In this document: positions 1 through 5,556 of the stretch, piece after piece
Position numbering within the stretch: the first letter of the stretch is position 1
Layout: every line of letters begins with the position of its first letter
Assembly: GCA_023489405.1 (NCBI GenBank)
Contig: JAMDCW010000069.1
Span: forward strand, 1-6,454
Direction of reading: 5' to 3'
From: Chloroflexota bacterium
Lineage (GTDB): Bacteria; Chloroflexota; UBA4733
Length of the DNA: 6,454 nucleotides
Translations under genes and position numbers: made by a program
Notes under the pieces: generated by a model
Databases searched by the model: none
Told to the model about the DNA's origin: nothing
The model's input: only the letters and a program-made list of their open reading frames with translations

Positions 1-579
1 AGCGCCAACCTGGCTCTTGATATCATCCCCGATTAATGGAAGGCTCGCTGCTTCGAACCGCCGCCGCCACTCTGGCCGGCCAGCGATGAATACTGGGATG
101 CAGTTGACCACCCCAACGCCGGCTGCTAAGGCCTGCTCTATATACCACTGCGCTGCTTCTTCTGATCCAACCGGCAAGTAGTTGACGAGGACATCGGCGC
201 CGGTATCTTTGAGAACACGAACTACATCAACTGGGGCTGTCTCCGTCAGTGGCACTACCTCACGTGTGTACCGTCCTACTCCATCGAGTACCGGACCAGC
301 CATCACCGTTACACCAAGCCGGGACACATCGCAGAAGCGGTACGTGTTATTCGGTGCGGCGTAGATGGCTTCGCTCAGATCTCTCCCTACTTTTGCGGTA
401 TTGACATCGAATGCGGCAACGAATTCGATATCGCGGATATGATAGCCGCCAAGGTTGACATGCATCAGTCCCGGAATCCGTGCATCATCCGCGGCTTGCT
501 CATAGTAGGAAACCCCCTGAACCAGTGAGGATGCGCAGTTGCCAACCCCTACGAGAGCAACGCGAATGCGCTGTTCCAT
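1..579 (-). CDS. ino1: myo-inositol-1-phosphate synthase, N-terminal part (cut by window edge)
   Basis: This enzyme converts glucose-6-phosphate to 1L-myo-inositol-1-phosphate with NAD, the first step towards inositol lipids and inositol-containing solutes or thiols; it is cytosolic. I translated the minus strand by hand: 193 codons are open from ATG to the edge and no stop is reached. Visible motifs are the Rossmann glycine motif VGVGNCASSL near residues 10-19, the LGGYHIRDIEFVAAFD segment at about 43-58, NYLPVGSEEA at 133-142, NCIPVFIA at 159-166, and GDDIKSQVGA at 184-193, which includes the conserved active-site lysine. These match the short bacterial/archaeal form (usually about 350-400 residues), so roughly half the gene lies outside the window. 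The ATG start is supported by AAAGGAG (588-594) 8 bases upstream. The gene is divergent from a LacI-type regulator. No frame damage is seen. Confidence 0.93.
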   Translation of the reverse strand, partial: MEQRIRVALVGVGNCASSLVQGVSYYEQAADDARIPGLMHVNLGGYHIRDIEFVAAFDVNTAKVGRDLSEAIYAAPNNTYRFCDVSRLGVTVMAGPVLDGVGRYTREVVPLTETAPVDVVRVLKDTGADVLVNYLPVGSEEAAQWYIEQALAAGVGVVNCIPVFIAGRPEWRRRFEAASLPLIGDDIKSQVGA

Positions 580-593
580 CGTGACGTCTCCTT

Positions 594-607
594 TCTACAC
601 GTGTAGA
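594..607. promoter_or_regulatory. 14-bp perfect palindrome, candidate operator at the ino1 start
   Basis: TCTACACGTGTAGA is a perfect inverted repeat with CG at its centre, the usual symmetry of LacI-family operators. It lies just downstream of the ino1 -10 box, spans the predicted +1 and touches the ino1 Shine-Dalgarno sequence. A protein bound here would block transcription initiation. The divergent LacI-type gene 130 bases away is the obvious candidate ligand; this link is inferred, not shown. Confidence 0.55.
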
Positions 608-608
608 T

Positions 609-637
609 ACTGTAACGTCTCTGCCGAGAGCAGTCAA
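609..637 (-). promoter_or_regulatory. sigma70-type promoter of ino1
   Basis: On the minus strand there is TTGACT (632-637), a 17-base spacer, then TACAGT (609-614). Both hexamers match the consensus well (5/6 and 4/6) and the spacing is optimal. Transcription would begin near position 602, leaving a leader of about 20 bases that holds the AAAGGAG ribosome site. Predicted from sequence only. Confidence 0.65.
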
Positions 638-737
638 ATGAGCGTACAGCAGCAGTTATCCAAGGTGGCTACACTTATACGTGCAGGGGCATTTACCAGA
701 GTCTGCGTTCTTGACTTCAGCGAGTAAGGAACGTTCA

Positions 738-1811
738 ATGATTGATCCTGCTCATGCTTTCGGGGAGCGCGCCGGCCAAGCTGGTATAGCCGTGGGCCGT
801 GTCACGCGTAACGATGTTGCCATACGTGCCGGTGTTTCGGCCGCTACCGTTTCTTATGTGGTCAATAATGGTCCGCGATCTGTGGCCCCCGCCACCCGAG
901 AACGCGTGTTGCAGGCAATCCGCGACCTTGGTTACACACCTGATGCTGTTGCTCGCAGCCTGCGAACTCGCCACACCGGCCTCCTGGGATTGATCGTCCC
1001 CGACAGCACCAATCTCTTTTTTGCTGAACTGGCCCGCCAGATCGAGCTAGCAGCAGAAGAACGCGGCTATCATATCCTCCTCTGTAACTCCGGTGAAGAC
1101 ACCGCTCGCGAACAAGCTCACCTCGAGGCCTTACGCCAGCAGCGGGTAGACGGTGTTCTCTTGATTCCCTCCGATACTGTCGCATCAAACCCGAAGAGCA
1201 CCGGGTACGGTATTCCGATTGTGGCGCTGGATCGCTCACCGCTGATCAGTGCGCAGCATATCGTACGCACAGCTCCTGAAGCAGGCAGTGCGCTAGCTGT
1301 CGACCATCTAGTCGCTCTGGGGCACCGGCGCATTGGTTTTGCGCATGGGCCGTTACGCCTGTCCCACGCGCGGCAGCGGTTAGAGGGAGGAATAGCTGCG
1401 CTGCAGCATTATGGCTTATCGCCGCTACCGGAGTGGCTCATTGAATGCAATTTCGACTTTGCAGGAGGATGGCACGCGGCGCAAATGCTTCTTGCTCAGT
1501 CTTCGTATCCTACTGCGATCTGCTGTGGCAACGATGCCATTGCCGTTGGTCTGCTAGCCGGTTTGCACGCGGCCGGTATTGTGGTCCCGGAAGTCTTCTC
1601 GATCGTAGGCTTTGACGATATCCCGCTCGCTCGATACGCCATTCCTCCGCTCACCACCATTGCCCAACCGTATGCGGCGATGGCGCAGCGCGCTCTCAAT
1701 GCCTTGCTGGTTAGCGCTTGCACTCCCTCGTCGGAGATTACTCCTGAAACTGAAGAGGTGTTACCGGTTACCTTGGTCCAGCGCCGTTCAACCGCACCGC
1801 CAAGTGTCTAA
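738..1811 (+). CDS. LacI-family transcriptional regulator
   Basis: This is a cytosolic DNA-binding protein of 357 residues, close to the usual LacI-family length. The N-terminal helix-turn-helix spans about residues 22-43 (VTRNDVAIRAGVSAATVS), followed by the hinge-helix region around LGYTPDAVARSLR. A periplasmic-binding-protein-like effector domain begins at TGLLGLIVPD and includes VDGVLLIPSD, ALGHRRIGFAHG, AICCGNDAIAVGLL and the typical FSIVGFDDIPLARY. ATG at 738 is chosen because TAAGGA lies 7 bases upstream. It leaves about 18-20 residues ahead of the HTH, which is unusual for the family. GTG at 792 would give the canonical start MGRVTRNDVA but has no clear ribosome site. The gene is divergent from ino1, which suggests control of ino1 and of itself. 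The effector cannot be predicted; a sugar or inositol is plausible. Confidence 0.92.
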   Translation: MIDPAHAFGERAGQAGIAVGRVTRNDVAIRAGVSAATVSYVVNNGPRSVAPATRERVLQAIRDLGYTPDAVARSLRTRHTGLLGLIVPDSTNLFFAELARQIELAAEERGYHILLCNSGEDTAREQAHLEALRQQRVDGVLLIPSDTVASNPKSTGYGIPIVALDRSPLISAQHIVRTAPEAGSALAVDHLVALGHRRIGFAHGPLRLSHARQRLEGGIAALQHYGLSPLPEWLIECNFDFAGGWHAAQMLLAQSSYPTAICCGNDAIAVGLLAGLHAAGIVVPEVFSIVGFDDIPLARYAIPPLTTIAQPYAAMAQRALNALLVSACTPSSEITPETEEVLPVTLVQRRSTAPPSV

Positions 1812-1816
1812 ATCAC

Positions 1817-1849
1817 GGTAGATTCGACAGCGATTGGTCGGCATCTATC
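1817..1849. terminator. weak hairpin between convergent genes, possible bidirectional terminator
   Basis: GGTAGAT (1817-1823) pairs with ATCTATC (1843-1849) with one G-U pair. Inside it CGAC (1825-1828) pairs with GTCG (1837-1840) around an 8-base loop. It sits in the 40-base gap between two convergent stop codons, where a terminator would be expected. There is no T-run on either side, so it is not a classical intrinsic terminator and may be coincidental. Confidence 0.28.
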
Positions 1850-1851
1850 AC

Positions 1852-2598
1852 CTATGAAAGGAGAAGTTCTCCCGCTACCGTAGGGCACCAGAACTTTTCG
1901 ATGTAGCTGATGACCAGTTCAGTACCTTGAGCGTGAGACACGTATGGCGGCAGTGCCGGATCGTACATGGCATCGGTGAGATCGCGTACTAGCGCTACGG
2001 AGATACCCCAGCGGACGAGCTGCTTGATGGCGAATGAGCGGTTGAGAATGCACATATTGGTATGAACACCCATGAGGAGGACGTGTCGAATGTTCCGCTG
2101 GACATAGACAGCGAGGTGTTCCACGCCTTGATCGCTCACCACGTCACGATCTTCGTCTATCGTGATCGCCGGATGCTGGCGCATCCACACCTTCGCCGGC
2201 GTATAGTGACCAGCATCGCAGCCGCCACCTACTGAGCTGACAGGCAGTGGGGGATCTTCTTTATGCTTCACAGGGGGTGGCGGCACAGAGGGGGCGCTCA
2301 AGGCACGATGGCGCGCTTGACTGTCTGCGTAGAAATCCATCGTCTCTGAAGGCGCGTGCACGATGAGCACACCACGCTCCCGAAGCGTTCTGACAAGCTC
2401 TGCCATACGAGGCAACAACTCGGCAAGCCGCGCTTCGGCCGTAGGACACCAGTGATGGTCCCAGACGTCGCAGAGGACGAGAGCAACCTCAGTCGACTGC
2501 CACTGTGCCGGAACTTCTCGATACTGCCACAGCCGCCGGCCATATGCGTCAGCCGTCAACTCCTGGTGGCGCAGCGCTACCGATAGGTACTCTGCCAC
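1852..2598 (-). CDS. isochorismatase-like cysteine hydrolase, function unknown
   Basis: This 248-residue protein has the isochorismatase/nicotinamidase fold, whose members hydrolyse amide or vinyl-ether bonds through a Cys-Asp-Lys triad. Visible features are the first strand with the triad aspartate (VALVLCDVWD, Asp44), the following HHWC, LIVHAPSETMDFY at about 78-90, a proline-rich insert at about 103-119, and the nucleophile in GVHTNMCILNRSF (Cys183). LVRDLTDAMYDP follows. The expected lysine before the cysteine strand is not evident: that stretch reads ITIDEDRDVVSD. No signal peptide is seen. The start is set at GTG 2598, 4 bases after the enolase-superfamily stop, with AAAGGG 7 bases upstream. 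An in-frame ATG at 2706 would overlap the upstream gene by about 100 bases and only adds residues unlike the family. The tight spacing implies translation coupled to that gene. The overall pattern resembles, from memory, uncharacterised proteins annotated in Planctomycetes. The substrate is unknown. Confidence 0.85.
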   Translation of the reverse strand: MAEYLSVALRHQELTADAYGRRLWQYREVPAQWQSTEVALVLCDVWDHHWCPTAEARLAELLPRMAELVRTLRERGVLIVHAPSETMDFYADSQARHRALSAPSVPPPPVKHKEDPPLPVSSVGGGCDAGHYTPAKVWMRQHPAITIDEDRDVVSDQGVEHLAVYVQRNIRHVLLMGVHTNMCILNRSFAIKQLVRWGISVALVRDLTDAMYDPALPPYVSHAQGTELVISYIEKFWCPTVAGELLLS

Positions 2599-2602
2599 GC
2601 TT

Positions 2603-4018
2603 TTACCCTTTACCACTGTGAACCGCCAGAGCAGGCGTCGGTAAGGACCGCACGCACTCGGCGCCCCCATAGCCAAAGCCGGCGCCTCTGATCGTGGAGA
2701 GATCAAGCTCGCCGTGGTGCCGTTGATACAATCCGGGATGCACGGTCGCCTCGGGACGTGATGCTTCCGGATAAAACTGCATGCTGTTGGACTCTACTCC
2801 CATAATCGTGCCAGTGTGAGCAGCGAGTAGGCAGTGGGGTATCTGGGCGAGCATCGGATTCGTGAGATCCTGCACCATAAGGGACATACCATGCGCTCGT
2901 GCCCAGCACAAACTCAGGATGGAACCGGTCTGCGTCTTGCAGGTTTTGAGCGCTACGCCAGACCAGCCTAGCTGCCTACCGAGGCGTATGAGGCGCCAGT
3001 CGTGAGCGCTTTCATCGAGGAACAAGGGCTTGCGTGCGCTGACGCTGCGTACATCGATCTGGTGCTGTTCAAGCTCGTAGGGAAACGGTTGCTCGACGTA
3101 CAAGAGCATGGCATAGATTCGCGGCTCTTCATGAAGGAGTCGATCCAATATGGTGTTGACGTACGTGACATCTGGAGCGCAGCAGTTGAAATCTGCTGAC
3201 ATCCATATACAACCGGACGCGAGCGCGAGACGTCCGACCTTCACGAGGCGTGCGTAATCCCAAGCGGTATCGATCCCGGTGAGTTTTACTTTGAGACAGT
3301 TCAATCCATCGCGGCGGATCCAATCCCGGAGGAGAACTGGATAACCATCATCCGGCTCTATACCTGTAAGCTCGCCTTCATCGATTGGATCTTTACCACC
3401 GACAAGATGCCAGGCTACGAGTCGCTGAGCTCGCGGATAGTAGAGATAATCACGCGGAAATTGACCAACGAAACTCACCCCTGATCCATCCGTCGGTGTG
3501 AGGAAATGGGCGAGATCTTGCGTCAGATACGGTGGACCGTAGGTTTCATACACCGGCATCTGGTGCAGCGCGCCATAGGCATCGTGGAGAGCGATATCAA
3601 AAGGGGAACAGCATACTAGTGCGGCCAGGTAAGGAAGCGGCTCTGCCGCTTTTCGCTCGCTGTTGATCGCTTTTTGGATATCCGGTAGAAGATTGGTTAA
3701 AAAGAGCTGGCCAACCTCTAATGGGTGACCCCATTCAGGGAAAGCGGCCCAAGCCTGTGCAAGGCGGCGGCAGAGTTCCTGGAGCGCCGTGAGCCGCTCC
3801 TCATAGGTGAGTGTGCTCGGCCAGACCCACTGGACATTCAGCGGTGTTTCACCCCAGCCGACTCCCTGCTGTCCTGACTGCCCTTCCACCTCGAGACGCA
3901 CGCGTGCGACTACCGTTGACGTGAGCGTTTCTGAACCGAACTTGAGAGAAACGCGCGTTTCAACGGGCAAAAAATAGAGCGTAGCCCCAGTAGGACGAAT
4001 ATCCGTTTGCCGTCCCAT
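2603..4018 (-). CDS. enolase-superfamily enzyme (mandelate racemase/muconate lactonizing type)
   Basis: This 471-residue cytosolic enzyme belongs to a superfamily that abstracts a proton alpha to a carboxylate using Mg2+, giving racemisation, cycloisomerisation or dehydration. An N-terminal capping domain covers about residues 1-150, ending in the typical DIALHDAYG helix. The barrel carries the catalytic KxK (CLKVKL, Lys243 and Lys245), metal ligands Asp276 (SADFN), Glu309 (YVEQPF) and Asp335/Glu336 (FLDES), and a second-side lysine, Lys358 (VALKTCKTQTG). This lysine pair is the muconate-lactonizing/dipeptide-epimerase arrangement, so the enzyme should be active. It is longer than the usual 350-400 residues, mainly because of a segment at about 161-238 ahead of the KxK. 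ATG 4018 is chosen because AAAGG lies 8 bases upstream; TTG 4036 is a possible longer start. The gene follows the ROK gene by 47 bases and precedes the hydrolase by 4, so the three are probably one operon. The reaction and substrate are unknown. Confidence 0.88.
   Translation of the reverse strand: MGRQTDIRPTGATLYFLPVETRVSLKFGSETLTSTVVARVRLEVEGQSGQQGVGWGETPLNVQWVWPSTLTYEERLTALQELCRRLAQAWAAFPEWGHPLEVGQLFLTNLLPDIQKAINSERKAAEPLPYLAALVCCSPFDIALHDAYGALHQMPVYETYGPPYLTQDLAHFLTPTDGSGVSFVGQFPRDYLYYPRAQRLVAWHLVGGKDPIDEGELTGIEPDDGYPVLLRDWIRRDGLNCLKVKLTGIDTAWDYARLVKVGRLALASGCIWMSADFNCCAPDVTYVNTILDRLLHEEPRIYAMLLYVEQPFPYELEQHQIDVRSVSARKPLFLDESAHDWRLIRLGRQLGWSGVALKTCKTQTGSILSLCWARAHGMSLMVQDLTNPMLAQIPHCLLAAHTGTIMGVESNSMQFYPEASRPEATVHPGLYQRHHGELDLSTIRGAGFGYGGAECVRSLPTPALAVHSGKG
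2606..2611 (-). promoter_or_regulatory. ribosome binding site that sets the hydrolase start
   Basis: AAAGGG on the minus strand lies inside the last codons of the enolase-superfamily gene, immediately before its TAA, and 7 bases ahead of GTG 2598. It supports the short GTG-initiated form of the hydrolase over the longer overlapping ATG form, and suggests translational coupling. Confidence 0.6.
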
Positions 4019-4026
4019 CCTCGTTG

Positions 4027-4031
4027 CCTTT
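4027..4031 (-). promoter_or_regulatory. ribosome binding site that sets the enolase-superfamily start
   Basis: AAAGG on the minus strand is 8 bases ahead of ATG 4018. It lies within the codons that would follow the alternative TTG at 4036, so it favours the ATG as the true start. Confidence 0.55.
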
Positions 4032-4065
4032 ATCAAGCTGTGACCGTTATCGGCCGCTTAATGAG

Positions 4066-5298
4066 CTAAGATGCTGCTTCTAGAGGGCGCACGGTTCCCG
4101 TGAAGAGTCCCTGGAGCAGATAGGCCGCGGCACCTACCAAAGAGGCATCACCTCCCAACGCCGAAGGCACGATAGCACACGCTGAGACGGCGATGCCAAG
4201 GGCCCGGCGACGCACCTCATCTTGCACCGGCTGTACAAGCTCCGGCAGCTCCCGGCTCACTGAGCCACCAAGGACCACGATTTCGGGGTTCAATAAGTTG
4301 ATAAGGTTGGCAATTGCGAGGCCGAGATAGCCGCCAACTGTCTGGACTGCCTCTTGAGTGGCTGGATCGCTGGCACGATAGGCGTTACCGAGCTGGTCAA
4401 TTCTGAGGTTCTCGAGATGTCTATCGGTTAGTTCCCATAGCATCGAGTCGGCGTGGGCACGCGCACGTTGCCGAGCTAACGCGAGCAGCGCAGGGCCGGA
4501 CGCCAGCGTTTGGAGACAGCCATGGTTGCCGCACGGACATAATGGGCCCTTGGGCTCTACCGTTGTGTGTCCTAGCTCGCCCTCAGCAAATGACGTCCCG
4601 CGGTAGAGCGCTCCGCCGATGACGATGCCCAAGGAAATACCTGTACTCACTGAGACGTAGAGCGCTCGCTCGTGGCCGATCGCGGCACCGCGCCATGATT
4701 CTCCAACGGCGGCTGTTTTGGCACGATTTGCCACCAGTACAGGTAATTTCAGCTCCTGAGCCATAGGGGCAGCCACCGGCACATTCCACCAGCCCAAGTC
4801 TGGAGCCATCTGGATTGAGCCGTCGGCGCCAACGAGTCCAGGAACAGCTACGCCAACACCCAGAAGCTGCTGTCGAGGTAGATCGCATAGTACGTTGCGA
4901 GCAGCCGCGAGAGCTGCTTCGAGTGCATCGGCGGCAGTTGATCCGACAACGGGCTGGCTGATCGTTCGTATAGGCTGAGCGCGGAGATCGGTGACGACCG
5001 CTTTGGCATGATCGTCTCCCAACTCGATACCCAGTGCCAGGCGCGCAGCCGGATTGAAATGTAAACGCTCACCCGGTCGTCCGCGTCCATTGGGGTCTCC
5101 CGGGGATGTGTGTAAAAAACCGGCAGCGCTGAGGTCAGCGACGATGAAGGAGATTGCTCCGCGGCTCAAGCCTGTCAAGGTGGCAAGCTCGGCACGCGTC
5201 GAAGCGCGACCAATCCGCAAGAGCTCGATCACGCGCCCTTTACTTCCTGAAAGGTCGATATCGCTTTCTATAGCATCTCGTTTACCAATGTCCTGCAC
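4066..5298 (-). CDS. ROK-family transcriptional repressor (XylR/NagC/Mlc type)
   Basis: This 410-residue sugar-responsive repressor has an N-terminal winged HTH (about residues 20-65; STRAELATLTGLSRGAIS) fused to a ROK sugar-kinase-like domain. The kinase-like part begins at LALGIELGDDHAKAVVTDL and includes LGVGVAVPGLV, VSVSTGISLGIVIGG, and the zinc site formed by ELGH (His244) and CPCGNHGC (Cys254, Cys256, Cys261). The position that holds the catalytic aspartate in ROK kinases (consensus NDA) reads NRA here (Arg192), so the protein is probably a regulator only. The start is GTG 5298. An in-frame TAG lies two codons upstream, so it cannot be much longer, although the ribosome site is weak. 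It is the first gene of a minus-strand run with the enolase-superfamily and hydrolase genes and is divergent from the hydroxyacid dehydrogenase. The likely role is local repressor, with effector unknown. Confidence 0.92.
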   Translation of the reverse strand: MQDIGKRDAIESDIDLSGSKGRVIELLRIGRASTRAELATLTGLSRGAISFIVADLSAAGFLHTSPGDPNGRGRPGERLHFNPAARLALGIELGDDHAKAVVTDLRAQPIRTISQPVVGSTAADALEAALAAARNVLCDLPRQQLLGVGVAVPGLVGADGSIQMAPDLGWWNVPVAAPMAQELKLPVLVANRAKTAAVGESWRGAAIGHERALYVSVSTGISLGIVIGGALYRGTSFAEGELGHTTVEPKGPLCPCGNHGCLQTLASGPALLALARQRARAHADSMLWELTDRHLENLRIDQLGNAYRASDPATQEAVQTVGGYLGLAIANLINLLNPEIVVLGGSVSRELPELVQPVQDEVRRRALGIAVSACAIVPSALGGDASLVGAAAYLLQGLFTGTVRPLEAAS

Positions 5299-5351
5299 GT
5301 ACTACACTACCGTTCATTCGTTTGACCATTGCCCCGATTCCGCGATTTCCC

Positions 5352-5387
5352 GACTTCAATATTGAAGCATTATTGACGCTTGAAGTC
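5352..5387. promoter_or_regulatory. palindrome cluster, candidate ROK operator
   Basis: CTTCAATATTGAAG (5354-5367) is a perfect 14-bp palindrome. A third copy of the half-site, TTGAAG, occurs at 5380-5385, in the same orientation as and 18 bases from the one at 5362. In addition GACTTCAA (5352-5359) and TTGAAGTC (5380-5387) form a perfect 8-bp inverted repeat around 20 bases. The cluster sits in the divergent gap between the ROK gene and the dehydrogenase. AT-rich palindromes are typical ROK-repressor sites, so autoregulation plus control of both sides is the simplest reading. This assignment is inferred. Confidence 0.5.
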
Positions 5388-5408
5388 TAAAGCAACCTAC
5401 CATACCAT
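5380..5408 (+). promoter_or_regulatory. possible promoter of the hydroxyacid dehydrogenase
   Basis: TTGAAG (5380-5385), a 17-base spacer and TACCAT (5403-5408) match the sigma70 consensus at four of six positions each. It would place transcription near 5415 with a leader of about 140 bases, and its -35 box would lie within the repeat cluster. A comparably weak minus-strand pair, TTGCTT (5390-5395) and TAATGC 17 bases further, could serve the ROK operon. Confidence 0.3.
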
Positions 5409-5540
5409 ATTTGTTAGTCAGTTTCATTTTTCCTATTTTGTAGCGCTTTCTTGAAATAAGCAAAGTGATCCGGCGTACTGTGGACAAGCGCAGGTAGCCG
5501 CGGTGTTCCAAGCGATCGATGCCCAAGTAAACGCCCTCCT

Positions 5541-5547
5541 GAGAGGA
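5541..5547 (+). promoter_or_regulatory. ribosome binding site of the hydroxyacid dehydrogenase
   Basis: GAGAGGA lies 9 bases upstream of GTG 5557 and, with the in-frame TGA at 5551, fixes that GTG as the start. CCTC just before it (5535-5538) can pair with GAGG (5543-5546) in a very small hairpin, which is probably incidental. Confidence 0.5.
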
Positions 5548-5556
5548 TAGTGATCC

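Larger units (their letters stand above)
5299..5556. other. divergent intergenic control region
   Basis: This 258-base stretch separates the ROK gene from the dehydrogenase and is visibly richer in A and T than the flanking genes, especially at 5395-5460. It holds the repeat cluster at 5352-5387, possible promoters in both directions, and a LacI/CcpA-like site, TTGTAGCGCTTTCT, at 5438-5451. No convincing protein-coding frame or RNA gene was seen. Confidence 0.5.

Noticed and set aside
182..364. Plus-strand 60-codon frame within ino1
   Set aside because: Antisense to conserved ino1 sequence; Thr/Ser/Arg-rich translation without any family resemblance.
862..1239. Minus-strand 125-codon frame within the LacI gene
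   Set aside because: Fully inside and antisense to a well-supported regulator; Arg-rich composition typical of a shadow frame.
2599..2706. N-terminal extension of the hydrolase from an in-frame ATG at 2706
   Set aside because: It would overlap the enolase-superfamily gene by about 100 bases, has residues unlike the family, and a better ribosome site precedes GTG 2598.
4019..4065. Separate promoter or terminator between the ROK and enolase-superfamily genes
   Set aside because: The 47-base gap shows no convincing -35/-10 pair or stable hairpin, so a single operon is simpler.
5356..5427. Possible 23-residue leader peptide upstream of the ROK gene (minus strand, ATG at 5427 with AGGA nearby)
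   Set aside because: Short, with no regulatory codon run or attenuator hairpin visible, and its stop falls inside the operator palindrome; probably chance.
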